64,000 nucleotides of DNA, taken from Gemmobacter sp. 24YEA27 (lineage in GTDB: Bacteria; Pseudomonadota; Alphaproteobacteria; Rhodobacterales; Rhodobacteraceae). Each line of letters begins with the position of its first letter. Positions within the stretch are counted from its first letter, which is position 1. Below the pieces are notes generated by a model. That model was not told the origin of the DNA. It made no database searches and saw only the letters and a list, made by a program, of their open reading frames with translations. Location of the stretch: assembly GCF_030052995.1 (NCBI RefSeq), contig NZ_JASJPW010000001.1:310001-374000 (forward strand). The letters run 5' to 3'. Below, one piece after another: positions 8,851 to 18,693 of this stretch. The translations under genes and the position numbers were made by a program.

Positions 8851-11577
8851 ATGCTGGGTCTGGGAACGCTCGCGAAAAAGGTCTTTGGCACCGCCAATGA
8901 CCGCAAGGTCAAGGCCACTCGGTCGCTGGTCTCCAAAATCAACGCGCTCGAGCCGGAATTTGCCGCGCTGAGCGATGAGGGCCTTGTCGCGAAGACCCGG
9001 GACTTTCAAAAGCGTGTGCAGGAAGGTGGCGAGAGCCTCGACGATATCCTGCCCGAAGCTTTCGCGAATTGCCGCGAAGGGGCGAAACGTTCGCTGGGGC
9101 TGCGCGCCTTTGATGTGCAGCTGATGGGCGGGATCTTCCTGCATCAGGGCAATATCGCCGAGATGCGGACCGGCGAAGGCAAGACGCTCGTCGCGGCTTT
9201 TCCGGCCTATCTCAACGCCCTGACTGGCAAGGGCGTGCATGTCGTGACCGTCAACGACTATCTCGCGAAGCGCGATGCTGACACAATCGGCAAGGTTCAT
9301 GCCAAACTCGGCCTGACGACCGGCGTGATCTACCCCTGGCAGCCCGACCCGGAAAAGCGCGCCGCCTATGCCGCCGATGTCACCTATGCGACCAATAACG
9401 AGCTCGGCTTCGACTACCTTCGCGACAATATGAAGGGCTCGATTGAAGAGATGATGCAGCGCGGCCATAATTTCGCGATTGTGGACGAGGTCGACTCGAT
9501 CCTGATCGACGAAGCCCGCACGCCGCTGATCATCTCGGGGCCGAGCCAGGACCGCAGCGACCTTTATCTCTCGGTCGACCGACTGATCCCTTCGCTGGTC
9601 GAAGAGGATTTCACCCTCGACGAAAAAGCCCGCAACGTCACCTATACCGAAGCCGGCAACGACCATATCGAAGAGCTTTTGCGTGAAGCGGGCGTGCTGC
9701 CGGAAGGCCAGCACCTTTTCGCACCGGAATCGACCTCGATCGTTCACCATATGAACCAGGCGCTGCGCGCTCATAAGATGTTCCACCGCGACCAGCAGTA
9801 TATTGTCCGTGACGATGAAATCGTACTGATCGACGAGTTCACCGGCCGCATGATGAAGGGCCGCCGGTTGTCGGACGGCCTGCATCAGTCCATCGAGGCG
9901 AAAGAGGGCGTGACGATCCAGCCCGAAAACGTGACGCTCGCCTCGGTGACCTTCCAAAATTACTTCCGCCTTTACAACAAGCTGGCCGGCATGACCGGCA
10001 CTGCCGCGACCGAGGCGGAAGAGTTCATGCAGATCTACGGGCTGGGTGTGGTCGAAGTGCCCACCAACCGCCCCGTGGCGCGCAAGGACGAACACGATCA
10101 GGTCTACCGCACCGCCCGCGAGAAATTCCAGGGCATCGTCGAGACCATCCGCGAGGCGCATGAGATCGGTCAGCCGCTGTTGGTCGGCACCACCTCGATC
10201 GAGAAATCCGAAGAGCTTTCGGCCATGCTGAAAGCTGAAGGCATCGCGCATAACGTGCTGAACGCCCGCCAGCATGAGCAGGAGGCGAAGATTGTCGCCG
10301 ATGCCGGCCGTCTGGGTGCGGTGACCATTGCGACCAATATGGCCGGACGCGGCACCGATATTCAGCTCGGCGGCAATGTCGAGATGAAGGTGATCGAAGA
10401 GCTTGACGCCAATCCGGATGCAGATCCGGTGGCGCTGCGCGCCCGGATCGAGGCGGAACATGCCGATGAAAAGGCGAAGGTGCTCGACGCCGGCGGGCTT
10501 TTCGTGCTTGCCACCGAACGCCATGAATCGCGCCGTATCGACAATCAGCTGCGCGGACGGTCGGGCCGTCAGGGTGACCCGGGGCGGTCCTCGTTCTTCC
10601 TGTCGCTGGAAGATGACCTGATGCGGATCTTCGGGTCCGAACGGCTCGACAAGATCCTCTCGACGCTGGGGATGAAGGAAGGCGAGGCGATTGTTCACCC
10701 CTGGGTCAACAAATCGCTGGAAAAGGCCCAGGCGAAAGTCGAAGGTCGCAATTTTGACGTGCGCAAGTCGCTCTTGCGGTTTGACGATGTGATGAATGAC
10801 CAGCGCAAGGCCGTGTTCAGCCAGCGCCAGGACATCCTCAGGGCTGAACATGTCTCGGAAATTGCCGAGGATATGCGCCACCATGTGATCGACGACATGG
10901 TCGATGAATTCATGCCGCCGAAAACCTATCCCGACGCCTGGAACCTTGAGGGCCTGCGCGAGGCCGGCCGCCAGCGGCTGAACATGGATATGCCCATCGA
11001 GACATGGGCCGCCGAAGAGGGTGTCGATCAGGCCGCGATGGCCGAGCGCATCATCGAACACTCCGACCGCTATATGGCTGAAAAGCTTGAAGCTTTTGGC
11101 TCCACAACCATGGTGCAGATCGAAAAGCAGGTGCTTTTGCAGGCCATCGACGGCAAATGGCGCGATCATCTTCTGCGGCTGGAACACCTGCGGTCGGTGA
11201 TCCATTTCCGCCAATATGCGCAGCGCGATCCGCTGAACGAATACAAGACCGAGGCGTTCCAGCTGTTCGAGACCATGCTTGGCAGCCTGCGTCTGCAGGT
11301 GACGGAACAGCTGTCGCGCATCCGCCCGCTCTCGAAAGAAGAGCAGGATGCGATGATGGCGCAATTGCTGGCGCAGCAACAGGCCGCCGCCGGGATCGAG
11401 GTCGGGCCGGCCGCTGCGCCTGCAGACCCCGCGCCCGCCGAACCCGCGCCGGCAGCCCCGCTTGCGTCAGGCTTTGACGAATCGGACCCTGCCAGCTGGG
11501 GCAATCCTGGCCGCAATGATCCCTGCCCCTGCGGATCGGGCGAGAAATTCAAACATTGCCACGGCAAGCTGGTCTGA
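8851..11577 (+). CDS. secA: Preprotein translocase ATPase SecA
   Basis: Motor ATPase of the Sec pathway, driving unfolded preproteins through SecYEG at the inner membrane. The protein is 908 residues, standard for alphaproteobacteria. Visible elements are Walker A MRTGEGKT (about 105-112), the [20 protein letters not shown]-box segment, the [11 protein letters not shown] motif, the [21 protein letters not shown] region and the C-terminal zinc-binding [14 protein letters not shown], which binds SecB and phospholipid. ATG at 8851 follows a GGAGAG ribosome-binding site; in-frame starts from 8716 add 45 residues without family character. It is transcribed alone, with a strong terminator 20 bases after the stop. 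Confidence 0.98.
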   Translation: MLGLGTLAKKVFGTANDRKVKATRSLVSKINALEPEFAALSDEGLVAKTRDFQKRVQEGGESLDDILPEAFANCREGAKRSLGLRAFDVQLMGGIFLHQGNIAEMRTGEGKTLVAAFPAYLNALTGKGVHVVTVNDYLAKRDADTIGKVHAKLGLTTGVIYPWQPDPEKRAAYAADVTYATNNELGFDYLRDNMKGSIEEMMQRGHNFAIVDEVDSILIDEARTPLIISGPSQDRSDLYLSVDRLIPSLVEEDFTLDEKARNVTYTEAGNDHIEELLREAGVLPEGQHLFAPESTSIVHHMNQALRAHKMFHRDQQYIVRDDEIVLIDEFTGRMMKGRRLSDGLHQSIEAKEGVTIQPENVTLASVTFQNYFRLYNKLAGMTGTAATEAEEFMQIYGLGVVEVPTNRPVARKDEHDQVYRTAREKFQGIVETIREAHEIGQPLLVGTTSIEKSEELSAMLKAEGIAHNVLNARQHEQEAKIVADAGRLGAVTIATNMAGRGTDIQLGGNVEMKVIEELDANPDADPVALRARIEAEHADEKAKVLDAGGLFVLATERHESRRIDNQLRGRSGRQGDPGRSSFFLSLEDDLMRIFGSERLDKILSTLGMKEGEAIVHPWVNKSLEKAQAKVEGRNFDVRKSLLRFDDVMNDQRKAVFSQRQDILRAEHVSEIAEDMRHHVIDDMVDEFMPPKTYPDAWNLEGLREAGRQRLNMDMPIETWAAEEGVDQAAMAERIIEHSDRYMAEKLEAFGSTTMVQIEKQVLLQAIDGKWRDHLLRLEHLRSVIHFRQYAQRDPLNEYKTEAFQLFETMLGSLRLQVTEQLSRIRPLSKEEQDAMMAQLLAQQQAAAGIEVGPAAAPADPAPAEPAPAAPLASGFDESDPASWGNPGRNDPCPCGSGEKFKHCHGKLV

Positions 11578-11597
11578 AAATCCGGAAAAAATGACAT

Positions 11598-11625
11598 AAA
11601 AGGGGCGGCATTAACCGCCCCTTTT
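11598..11625 (+). terminator. Intrinsic terminator after secA
   Basis: A perfect 11-base inverted repeat, AAAAGGGGCGG and CCGCCCCTTTT, flanks a six-base loop. It is symmetric, so it can act in both directions. Confidence 0.9.
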
Positions 11626-11722
11626 CAATTCGGTGGTTCCCTTATGGGAAACATTCCACAGGCTCGCCACGGGATTGCCGCGATCTCTCGCGATATTGGC
11701 ACCAATGCGGGCGATTCCGGGT

Positions 11723-12091
11723 ATGCTGACTATGGGTACGAAACGCACTATTTTGCGCGTGACGGTGGTTCTCTTCCTTGCTCTGGGGGCGGGGCATCTT
11801 GTGCAGACGATGCATAAGAACCAGCCCGGGCAGGTGGCAAAGTCTGGTTCACTCGGTGGGCTGCAACAGGTTGTCGCCGGGGCAGAGCACCGGATCCGTC
11901 CGAAATCCGGGGATGACGCGCGCTCTGCCGTGACAGTCATCCATCCCCCGCAGATCCAGGATGAGCCCGTGGCCGCCCCTGCCCGACCTGTGCGCAGCGA
12001 TGATCAGTCCGCACTGACCGGTGGCACTGACAGATTTGCAAATGTTGCGCTGCCGAGGCCTCTGGCCGCCATCACAGATCCTGGCGTCTGA
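11723..12091 (+). CDS. Hypothetical small membrane-anchored protein
   Basis: A 122-residue protein I do not recognise. The N-terminus MLTMGTKRTILRVTVVLFLALGAG is a positively charged stretch followed by one hydrophobic segment (about residues 11-25), giving either a signal anchor or an uncleaved signal. The remainder is proline- and charge-rich and probably disordered or periplasmic. ATG at 11723 is chosen as the start nearest the hydrophobic segment; ATG at 11732 is also possible, and the longer frame from 11633 overlaps the terminator region. The following gene, about 110 bases downstream on the same strand, is a secreted PstS/OmpA fusion, so both may act in the envelope. Confidence 0.55.
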   Translation: MLTMGTKRTILRVTVVLFLALGAGHLVQTMHKNQPGQVAKSGSLGGLQQVVAGAEHRIRPKSGDDARSAVTVIHPPQIQDEPVAAPARPVRSDDQSALTGGTDRFANVALPRPLAAITDPGV

Positions 12092-12204
12092 GCATCACAC
12101 CGCTGTGCCTGGCTCAGCTGAGGCCGGTTCCCTCCATTAAGGTGTTGAAGAATCCGGCATCGCAGCAGAAAATGGCGGTGGTGAATTAATCCCGGTGGGA
12201 AAAG

Positions 12205-13737
12205 ATGCTAACGCGGCCAGGCGCGGCGATTTTCTTCGCTGTGCTGTCTTTCCTGTCTCACTCGCCTGTCGTGCAGCCCGCCCAGGCGCAGGATATCACG
12301 CTGATCTCGCGTGAGGGGAGTATCGTCCTGCCCGGCAGCCTTCAGGGCTATGACGGCGAGTTTTACCGGATCGAAACCGCCTGGGGGCTGCTGACCGTCG
12401 ATGGCCAGGGCGTGATCTGCGAGGGACCCGCCTGTCCGGATCTGACCACCCCTCATGCCGATATCCGCGTGGTCGGCGCCCCGGATGCCGGGGCAAGGCT
12501 GTTGCCCGGCCTTTTCAGCAGCTTTGCCGCCGTGCGCGGATTGGCCTTTCGCGAAGTGGCACCGCAGAATGGTGCCTCCTGGGCGGCGCAAATCTACAAG
12601 GCACAGGATGAAACCGTCCTTGCCGATGTCTCTTTCTCGCCAATGCTGCCCGGCCAGGCCCAGGCGGCGCTGGCAAGTGGTGCCGCGGAAATGGAACTCT
12701 CCGCTTCGCCCTCGCGTGCTTCGGGAGCGCGCCCGATAGCGCTGGACGCCCTGGTGCCGGTTATGGCCCCGGGCAATCCGACGCCGAAGATCTCGACCGT
12801 AAATCTGGCGAAAGTTCTCGCCGGTCAGCTGAAGAACTGGCGCGATCTCGGCGGGCCGGACATGCCGATCGTCCTGCACGCGCTGGAGCCCGATACCGAC
12901 ATGACGCGCGCCCTGTCGGAACGCCTCGGCGCGCCGATAAAGGCCGATATAGTTCACCCCGATATGAAGAGCCTCGCCGAGGCGGTGGCGAAAGACCCTT
13001 GGGCCCTGGCAATCACCGGCCGTGCCGAGATGGCCCCCGCGATTCCCGCCCCGCTAGTCGACAGCTGCGGCTTTCCACTGCTGCCGCTGCCGATTTCTGT
13101 CAAAGCCGAGGACTATCCCCTGGCTTTGCCACAATTCCTGATCCCCGCCCCGCGTCGCATTCCGGTCTTCGCGCGCGAGTTCCTGGAGTTCACCGCCACC
13201 CCCCGCGCGGGCCATGTCGTATCCGCGGCCGGCTTTATCGACCGCTCGGTCGAAGCCGCGCCGATGACCCAGGACGGTCTGCGGCTGATCAATGCGATCC
13301 TCGGCGCCGGCGATGATGTGACGCTTGGCGATCTGAAACGGCTCGCCGAAGTGATGAACGGCGCTGACCGGCTGTCGCTGACCTTCCGCTTTGAAGAAAA
13401 CACCTCCATTCTGGATGCGACCAGCCAGGAGAACCTGGCCCAGCTGGCGCGGATGATCGCGTCCGAGAGCTTCCCCTCCAAGACGCTGATTCTTGCCGGC
13501 TTTTCTGACGGCAAGGGCGAAGCAAGTGCCAATAAGGCGCTTTCGGCGGAACGCGCCGAACGGGTGGCCCAGGATCTGGCGGATCTCGCACCGGATCTGC
13601 GGGCGGATCAGATACCGGTGACCGAGGGCTTTGGCGAGGCGCTGCCGATGGCCTGCGATGAGACCGTCATTGGCCGCCGGCTGAACCGCCGTGTCGAATT
13701 GTGGATCGTGCCGAATTTTACGCCTGAACCGCTCTGA
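12205..13737 (+). CDS. Secreted PstS-like substrate-binding protein fused to OmpA-like domain
   Basis: A 510-residue periplasmic protein. A signal peptide ends at about PAQAQ (residue 28-29). Residues ~85-350 resemble the phosphate-type substrate-binding fold (PBP-like), including NLAKVLAGQLKNWRDLGG, which matches the family pattern seen before the ligand pocket. The C-terminal ~120 residues form an OmpA/MotB-like peptidoglycan-binding domain (LILAGFSDGKGEASANKAL, SAERAERVAQDL, IGRRLNRRVELWI). Such fusions could tether a binding module to the cell wall. No phosphate ABC permease genes adjoin it, so a transport role is not supported. It ends at the radC stop codon, the two genes being convergent with no gap. 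Confidence 0.78.
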   Translation: MLTRPGAAIFFAVLSFLSHSPVVQPAQAQDITLISREGSIVLPGSLQGYDGEFYRIETAWGLLTVDGQGVICEGPACPDLTTPHADIRVVGAPDAGARLLPGLFSSFAAVRGLAFREVAPQNGASWAAQIYKAQDETVLADVSFSPMLPGQAQAALASGAAEMELSASPSRASGARPIALDALVPVMAPGNPTPKISTVNLAKVLAGQLKNWRDLGGPDMPIVLHALEPDTDMTRALSERLGAPIKADIVHPDMKSLAEAVAKDPWALAITGRAEMAPAIPAPLVDSCGFPLLPLPISVKAEDYPLALPQFLIPAPRRIPVFAREFLEFTATPRAGHVVSAAGFIDRSVEAAPMTQDGLRLINAILGAGDDVTLGDLKRLAEVMNGADRLSLTFRFEENTSILDATSQENLAQLARMIASESFPSKTLILAGFSDGKGEASANKALSAERAERVAQDLADLAPDLRADQIPVTEGFGEALPMACDETVIGRRLNRRVELWIVPNFTPEPL

Positions 13738-14514
13738 TCAGAGATAGCCCTGCGAGCGGAAGCTCATTTCCCTTCCCTTGCCGATAACCAGATGGTCGTG
13801 AAGCGTGATGTTCAGCGCACGGCAGGCATCCTGAACCCGAAGTGTCATGGTGACATCGCAATCCGAAGGCGTCGGGTCGCCCGACGGGTGGTTGTGGACC
13901 AGGATCAGCGCCGAAGCGTTCAGTTCCAGCGCCCGTTTCACAACCTCGCGCGGATAGACCGGGACGTGATCGACAGTGCCCCGCGCCTGTTCCTCATCTG
14001 CGATCAGCACATTCTTGCGGTCGAGAAACAGGATGCGGAACTGTTCGGTCTCTCGATGCGCCATCACCGTATGACAATAATCCAGCAGCGCATCCCAGGA
14101 GGAAAGCACTGGCTGGTTGATCACCCGCGCCCGCATCATCCTCTGCGCCGCCGCGCCGACGATATGCAGCTCCAGCGCCACTGCCTCGCCAACGCCCTTC
14201 ACCTGCATCAGCCGGACCAGCGGCGCCGTGACCACGCGGTTGAAATCGCCAAAGGTCTCGAGCAGCAGACGCGCCAACGGCTTTACATCCTGCCGGGGGA
14301 TCGCCCGGAACAACAGCAGTTCCAAAAGCTCGTAATCGGGCATCGCCACCGCCCCGCCTTCGAGAAAACGGGTGCGTAACCTTCGGCGGTGGTCCTGGAT
14401 ATAGCTGGGAAGCCGTCCACCAGGCGCAGTTGCCACCGGCGTGGCAAGGGCCTCATCCCCGAAAGGGAGGAAGGGCGGCAGGGGTGATTCTGCGAAGGAA
14501 TGATGCTGTGCCAT
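13738..14514 (-). CDS. radC: RadC family JAB/MPN-domain protein
   Basis: RadC-family protein of 258 residues. The N-terminal half holds a helix-hairpin-helix-like UPF0758 region (LLELLLFRAIPRQDVKPLA, LMQVKGVGEAVALEL). The C-terminal half is a JAMM/MPN metalloprotease-like domain with the metal ligands in LVHNHPSGDPTPSDCD. Despite the name, a direct role in DNA repair is not established for the family. It begins at ATG 14514 and lies downstream of dnaJ in the same direction, separated by about 140 bases with a terminator. Confidence 0.93.
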   Translation of the reverse strand: MAQHHSFAESPLPPFLPFGDEALATPVATAPGGRLPSYIQDHRRRLRTRFLEGGAVAMPDYELLELLLFRAIPRQDVKPLARLLLETFGDFNRVVTAPLVRLMQVKGVGEAVALELHIVGAAAQRMMRARVINQPVLSSWDALLDYCHTVMAHRETEQFRILFLDRKNVLIADEEQARGTVDHVPVYPREVVKRALELNASALILVHNHPSGDPTPSDCDVTMTLRVQDACRALNITLHDHLVIGKGREMSFRSQGYL

Positions 14515-14598
14515 GACAGCAGATTGCGGCCCAGCGGTTTAGAAAGACTTAACAACACAGTTAACCACGGAAATATCCACAACCTCATTGCAGGCAGC

Positions 14599-14630
14599 AA
14601 AAAGGCCGGCCCCGCCTGCGGAACCGGCCC
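14599..14630 (-). terminator. Intrinsic terminator after dnaJ
   Basis: Reading on the minus strand, GGCCGG and CCGGCC flank a 14-base loop and are followed by TTTTT. It closes the dnaK-dnaJ unit. Confidence 0.82.
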
Positions 14631-14652
14631 TATATCATCAGGACTGAACGGC

Positions 14653-15813
14653 TCAGCCCTTCATCCCATCCCAGAAGCCTTTGACTTTCGAGAAGAAATT
14701 TGACCCCTCCGGGTTATTTTCTTCTGAGAGCTTCTCGAATTCGGTCAGCAGCTCTTTCTGGCGCGACGTCAGATTGACCGGCGTTTCGACCCGCAGCTCG
14801 ATCACCATATCGCCAACCCCGCCGCCGCGCAGCGCCGGCATCCCCTTGCCCCTGAGCCGCATCTGTTTCCCGGATTGCGCTCCGGCGGGGACCTTCACGC
14901 GGCTGCGTCCGCCGTCGATGGTCGGCACTTCGACCTCGCCGCCAAGGGCGGCGCGAGCCATGGAAATCGGCACCGGGAAGAAAAGATGCACGCTGTCGCG
15001 CTGGAAGAGTGCGTGCTCTTTCACCTCGATAAAGATGTAAAGATCGCCGGAAGGTCCGCCGCGCAGCCCCGCCTCGCCCTCACCGGCGAGCCGGATGCGG
15101 GTGCCGGTCTCGACACCGGCCGGGATATTCACCGACAACTGGCGGTCTTTTTCAAGCCGCCCTGCCCCGTGGCAGTTTTTGCAGGGGTTCTTAATGATCT
15201 GACCGGTGCCCGAGCAGTTCGGACAGGTGCGCTCGACGGTAAAAAAGCCCTGCTGCGCCCGCACTTTGCCCATGCCCGAACAGGTCGGGCAGGTCTGCGG
15301 CTCGGCGCCGCCTTCTGCGCCCGACCCGTGACAAATATCGCATTGCACCGAGCCCGGCACCGAGATCGTCTTATGGACGCCCTTCCAGGCTTCCTCCAGC
15401 GACACCCGCAGGTTATAGCGCAGGTCGGATCCGCGCTGCGCCCGTTGCCGGCCACCACCGCCGCCGCCGCCCTGGCCTCGCCCGCCCATAAAGTCGCCAA
15501 AGAGATCCTCGAACACATCCGAGAACGCGCTCGCGAAATCGCCCTGCTGGTTAAAGCCGCCGCGCTGGCCACCGCCACCCATGCCGCCCTCGAACGCCGC
15601 GTGACCAAAGCGGTCATAAGCGGCCTTCTTCTCGGCATCCTTCAGAACGTCATAGGCCTCGTTCGCTTCTTTGAACTGAGCCTCGGCCTCTGGATTGTCA
15701 GAGTTGCGGTCGGGATGAAGCTCTTTCGCCTTCTGGCGATAGGCTTTCTTCAACTCATCAGCGCTGGCCCCGCGGGATACCCCGAGAACCTCGTAGTAGT
15801 CGCGTTTTGCCAT
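14653..15813 (-). CDS. dnaJ: Chaperone DnaJ (Hsp40)
   Basis: Co-chaperone that delivers unfolded clients to DnaK and stimulates its ATPase. The protein has 386 residues. Domains in order are the J domain (1-70) with the HPD tripeptide in ELHPDRN, a long Gly/Phe-rich linker (about 80-130), four CxxCxGxG zinc motifs ([32 protein letters not shown]) and a C-terminal client-binding region. ATG at 15813 opens the J domain directly. It follows dnaK by 69 bases with no clear terminator between, as in the usual dnaKJ operon. Confidence 0.98.
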   Translation of the reverse strand: MAKRDYYEVLGVSRGASADELKKAYRQKAKELHPDRNSDNPEAEAQFKEANEAYDVLKDAEKKAAYDRFGHAAFEGGMGGGGQRGGFNQQGDFASAFSDVFEDLFGDFMGGRGQGGGGGGGRQRAQRGSDLRYNLRVSLEEAWKGVHKTISVPGSVQCDICHGSGAEGGAEPQTCPTCSGMGKVRAQQGFFTVERTCPNCSGTGQIIKNPCKNCHGAGRLEKDRQLSVNIPAGVETGTRIRLAGEGEAGLRGGPSGDLYIFIEVKEHALFQRDSVHLFFPVPISMARAALGGEVEVPTIDGGRSRVKVPAGAQSGKQMRLRGKGMPALRGGGVGDMVIELRVETPVNLTSRQKELLTEFEKLSEENNPEGSNFFSKVKGFWDGMKG

Positions 15814-15882
15814 AGCAAAAGCCCTCTCCTGACCGGCGAAGGGCGACCCATTGGGCCGCCCCCGTTTCCGGTCAAATCGGAA

Positions 15883-17793
15883 TTACTTCCGCTTGTTGTC
15901 GCCAAGATCCTCGAAGTCGGCATCGACGATGGTGTCGTCATCGACCGGACGCGCCGCGTCGCCATCATCGTCGCTGGCCTCGCCGGCCTGCGCCTTGTAG
16001 ATCGCTTCGCCAAGCCGCATTGCCGCCTCGGTGAGGTTCTGGATCCCCGATTTGATCTTGCCGGGATCTTCGCCTTTCAGCGCCTCTTCCAGCGGGACCA
16101 TGGCGAATTCAATCGCCTCAACCGTCGACGGATCGACTTTCTCGCCGTGTTCCTTCAGCGATTTCTTCGTGGAATCGAGCAGACTCTCGCCCTGGTTCTT
16201 CGCCTCGACCAGCTCACGCCGTGCCTTATCGGCATCGGCATTGGCCTCGGCGTCGCGGACCATTTTCTCGATATCCTCATCCGAGAGACCGCCCGAGGCC
16301 TGGATGGTGATCTTATGCTCGCGATTGGTGCCCTTGTCTTTCGCCGACACCGACACGATGCCGTTGGCATCGATGTCGAAGGTCACTTCGATCTGCGGCA
16401 CACCGCGCGGCGCGGGCGGGATCTGTTCCAGGTTGAACTGGCCGAGGATCTTGTTATCCGCCGCCATTTCGCGCTCGCCCTGGAAGACGCGGATCGTCAC
16501 AGCCGACTGGTTGTCCTCGGCGGTCGAGAAGACCTGCGATTTCTTGGTCGGGATCGTGGTATTGCGGTCGATCAGGCGGGTGAAGACACCGCCCAGCGTC
16601 TCGATGCCCAGCGAAAGCGGGGTCACGTCGAGCAGAACCACGTCTTTCACGTCGCCCTGCAACACGCCGGCCTGAACGGCTGCGCCCATCGCCACGACTT
16701 CGTCCGGGTTCACGCCTTTATGCGGCTCTTTGCCGAAGAACTTGGTGACCTCTTCGATCACGCGCGGCATCCGGGTCATACCGCCGACCAGAACCACCTC
16801 GTCGATATCGTCCTTCGACAGGCCCGCATCTTTCAGCGCGGCCGCACAGGGCTTCATCGACTTGACGATCAGGTCGCCAACCAGGTTTTCCAGCTTCGCA
16901 CGGGTCAGCTTGACCACAAGGTGGAGCGGCTGGCCCGTGTTCTTGTCCATCGAGATGAACGGCTGGTTGATCTCGGTCTGGCTTGCGCTGGACAGTTCGA
17001 TCTTGGCCTTTTCAGCCGCTTCTTTCAGACGCTGCAGCGCCATTTTATCCAGCGTCAGATCGACGCCGTTGTCCTTTTTGAACTCATCGGCCAGATACTG
17101 GACGATGCGCATGTCGAAATCTTCGCCACCGAGGAAAGTGTCGCCATTGGTCGATTTGACCTCGAACAGGCCGTCATCGATTTCCAGAATGGTGATGTCG
17201 AAGGTACCGCCGCCAAGGTCATAGACCGCGATGGTCTTGGTCTCTTTCTTATCGAGACCATAAGCCAGCGCAGCTGCGGTCGGCTCGTTGATGATGCGCA
17301 GCACTTCGAGACCCGCGATCTTGCCGGCGTCTTTGGTGGCCTGACGCTGAGCGTCGTTGAAATAGGCGGGAACCGTGATCACGGCCTGGGTGACGGTTTC
17401 ACCCAGATAGGATTCAGCGGTTTCCTTCATCTTTTGCAGGATGAAAGCAGAAATCTGCGAGGGCGAATATTTCTCGCCGCGCACCTCGACCCAGGCGTCG
17501 CCATTGCCCGAATCGACAATATCATAGGAGACGAGCTTCTTGTCTTTTTCGACTTCGGCATCGCCGATGCGGCGGCCGATCAGACGCTTCACCGCGAAAA
17601 CGGTGTTCGAGGCATTGGTCACAGCCTGGCGCTTGGCGGCCTGGCCGACCAGACGCTCGGTCTCGGTGAAGCCGACGATGGACGGGGTGGTACGGGCGCC
17701 TTCCGCGTTTTCGATGACGCGCGGTTGCGAGCCATCCATGATGGCGACGCAGGAGTTGGTGGTGCCGAGGTCGATACCGATGACTTTGGCCAT
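15883..17793 (-). CDS. dnaK: Chaperone DnaK (Hsp70)
   Basis: ATP-driven cytoplasmic Hsp70 chaperone of 636 residues, normal length. It starts [17 protein letters not shown]. The nucleotide-binding domain contains the phosphate-1 signature and [14 protein letters not shown]. The [18 protein letters not shown] segment marks the end of the nucleotide-binding domain, and the substrate-binding domain follows ([17 protein letters not shown]). The C-terminus is acidic, rich in Asp before DLGDNKRK. A heat-shock-like promoter and an inverted repeat lie upstream at 17874-17930. dnaJ follows in the same direction. Confidence 0.99.
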   Translation of the reverse strand: MAKVIGIDLGTTNSCVAIMDGSQPRVIENAEGARTTPSIVGFTETERLVGQAAKRQAVTNASNTVFAVKRLIGRRIGDAEVEKDKKLVSYDIVDSGNGDAWVEVRGEKYSPSQISAFILQKMKETAESYLGETVTQAVITVPAYFNDAQRQATKDAGKIAGLEVLRIINEPTAAALAYGLDKKETKTIAVYDLGGGTFDITILEIDDGLFEVKSTNGDTFLGGEDFDMRIVQYLADEFKKDNGVDLTLDKMALQRLKEAAEKAKIELSSASQTEINQPFISMDKNTGQPLHLVVKLTRAKLENLVGDLIVKSMKPCAAALKDAGLSKDDIDEVVLVGGMTRMPRVIEEVTKFFGKEPHKGVNPDEVVAMGAAVQAGVLQGDVKDVVLLDVTPLSLGIETLGGVFTRLIDRNTTIPTKKSQVFSTAEDNQSAVTIRVFQGEREMAADNKILGQFNLEQIPPAPRGVPQIEVTFDIDANGIVSVSAKDKGTNREHKITIQASGGLSDEDIEKMVRDAEANADADKARRELVEAKNQGESLLDSTKKSLKEHGEKVDPSTVEAIEFAMVPLEEALKGEDPGKIKSGIQNLTEAAMRLGEAIYKAQAGEASDDDGDAARPVDDDTIVDADFEDLGDNKRK

Positions 17794-17873
17794 ATTTGTA
17801 TCCCTTTCTTCAGGCGATCTCCCCTGTCGCTGCCCGGAAACTTCGGCACAGGATCAGGGTTATGGATTGGAAC

Positions 17874-17889
17874 GGGTGACGCATCACCC
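17874..17889. promoter_or_regulatory. Inverted repeat in dnaK leader
   Basis: GGGTGA-CGCA-TCACCC, a perfect 6-base inverted repeat with a 4-base spacer, lies between the proposed dnaK promoter and the start codon, just downstream of the expected transcription start. It could be an operator or a 5' leader hairpin. It does not have the long CIRCE arrangement. The assignment rests on sequence symmetry only. Confidence 0.45.
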
Positions 17890-17900
17890 TTTGACTGGCC

Positions 17901-17930
17901 GTATATAGGCAGGGGCAATTCCGCCTGCAA
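17901..17930 (-). promoter_or_regulatory. Candidate RpoH (heat-shock) promoter of dnaK
   Basis: On the minus strand, TTGCAG is followed 15 bases later by CCTATATAC. This resembles the alphaproteobacterial heat-shock sigma -35 (TTG core) and -10 (CCTATAT) elements. It sits about 108 bases upstream of the dnaK ATG, consistent with the known heat-shock control of dnaK. The start site is inferred, not shown. Confidence 0.55.
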
Positions 17931-18012
17931 CGGGACATGGGCGGAGTCTGCGGCGATTTTTCACGATCCTGTGCCTGATCTGCACGCAATCGGGCGCCTC
18001 ACAGGGCAAGGC

Positions 18013-18693
18013 TCAGCGCGCGTCAAGGGTGCAGCAGCCCTGGAAGGCCCGCGCCTCGCCCTTCGTCTGGCGCGCGACAAACGCTTCGAAGCCGTAAACC
18101 CGGTCGGACATGCCGTCAGAACAGGTGCCGCGCGTTACAGTCAGGCTGAAGATCTCGGCCGCCCCGCCTGCGGTTTTTCCGGCAAGGGTCACGAACCAGA
18201 CCATATCCCCCGAAGGTGTGGCGAAGCGGGGTTCGGACAGATCCAGCGCCGACAGCACCGCGAGGGGTTGCGGCCTCGCCTCCGGTGCGGCCCATGCGCC
18301 GCTTTGCGTGCCGGTCCCGGCGCCACTGTTCAGGCTCCAGAACGGTTCCGTTCCGTGACAGAGGAAGGGGCGCGGAGTCGCGCGGGTCGCCACCGGCAGC
18401 GGGCGCAGATAGCGCATCGCAACCCAGCCATTGCCCTCAGCGGTGCCAACCTGACCCCATTTACCGCTTTCGCTCAGCCGGATCACTTCGACCCCTTCGG
18501 TGCCTGGCGCGATGGTGCCAAGGATCGCCGCCCCCGCCTCAGGCGCGGCCCGGATGTTCAGCACATCATCAGCGGCCACGCCCTCAACAGAATAGAGCGC
18601 GGGCAGGGTCTCGGCCCGCAAAACCGCGCCCGCAGACAGAGCGATAATGGCCAGGGCGGCAGCGGCGAGACCCGTGAGAAAGCGTCGGATCAC
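18013..18693 (-). CDS. Secreted SH3-domain protein with COG3650-like C-terminus
   Basis: A 226-residue exported protein. A signal peptide ends near LRAE (residue ~28). A bacterial SH3 domain follows (about 35-100; VLNIRAAPEAGAAILGTIAPG and GWVAMRYL), which in other proteins binds peptidoglycan. The C-terminal part carries CHGTEPFWSLN and a CSDGMSDRVYGFEA segment ending in GCC, a pattern I associate with the uncharacterised COG3650-type domain. The cysteines suggest disulfides in the periplasm. The start overlaps the end of the ABC-2 permease gene by four bases (ATGA), so the two are translationally coupled. Confidence 0.72.
   Translation of the reverse strand: MIRRFLTGLAAAALAIIALSAGAVLRAETLPALYSVEGVAADDVLNIRAAPEAGAAILGTIAPGTEGVEVIRLSESGKWGQVGTAEGNGWVAMRYLRPLPVATRATPRPFLCHGTEPFWSLNSGAGTGTQSGAWAAPEARPQPLAVLSALDLSEPRFATPSGDMVWFVTLAGKTAGGAAEIFSLTVTRGTCSDGMSDRVYGFEAFVARQTKGEARAFQGCCTLDAR

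Noticed and set aside
8806-11379. 857-codon frame antisense to secA
   Set aside because: SecA on the other strand is complete and conserved, so this is a codon-bias shadow.
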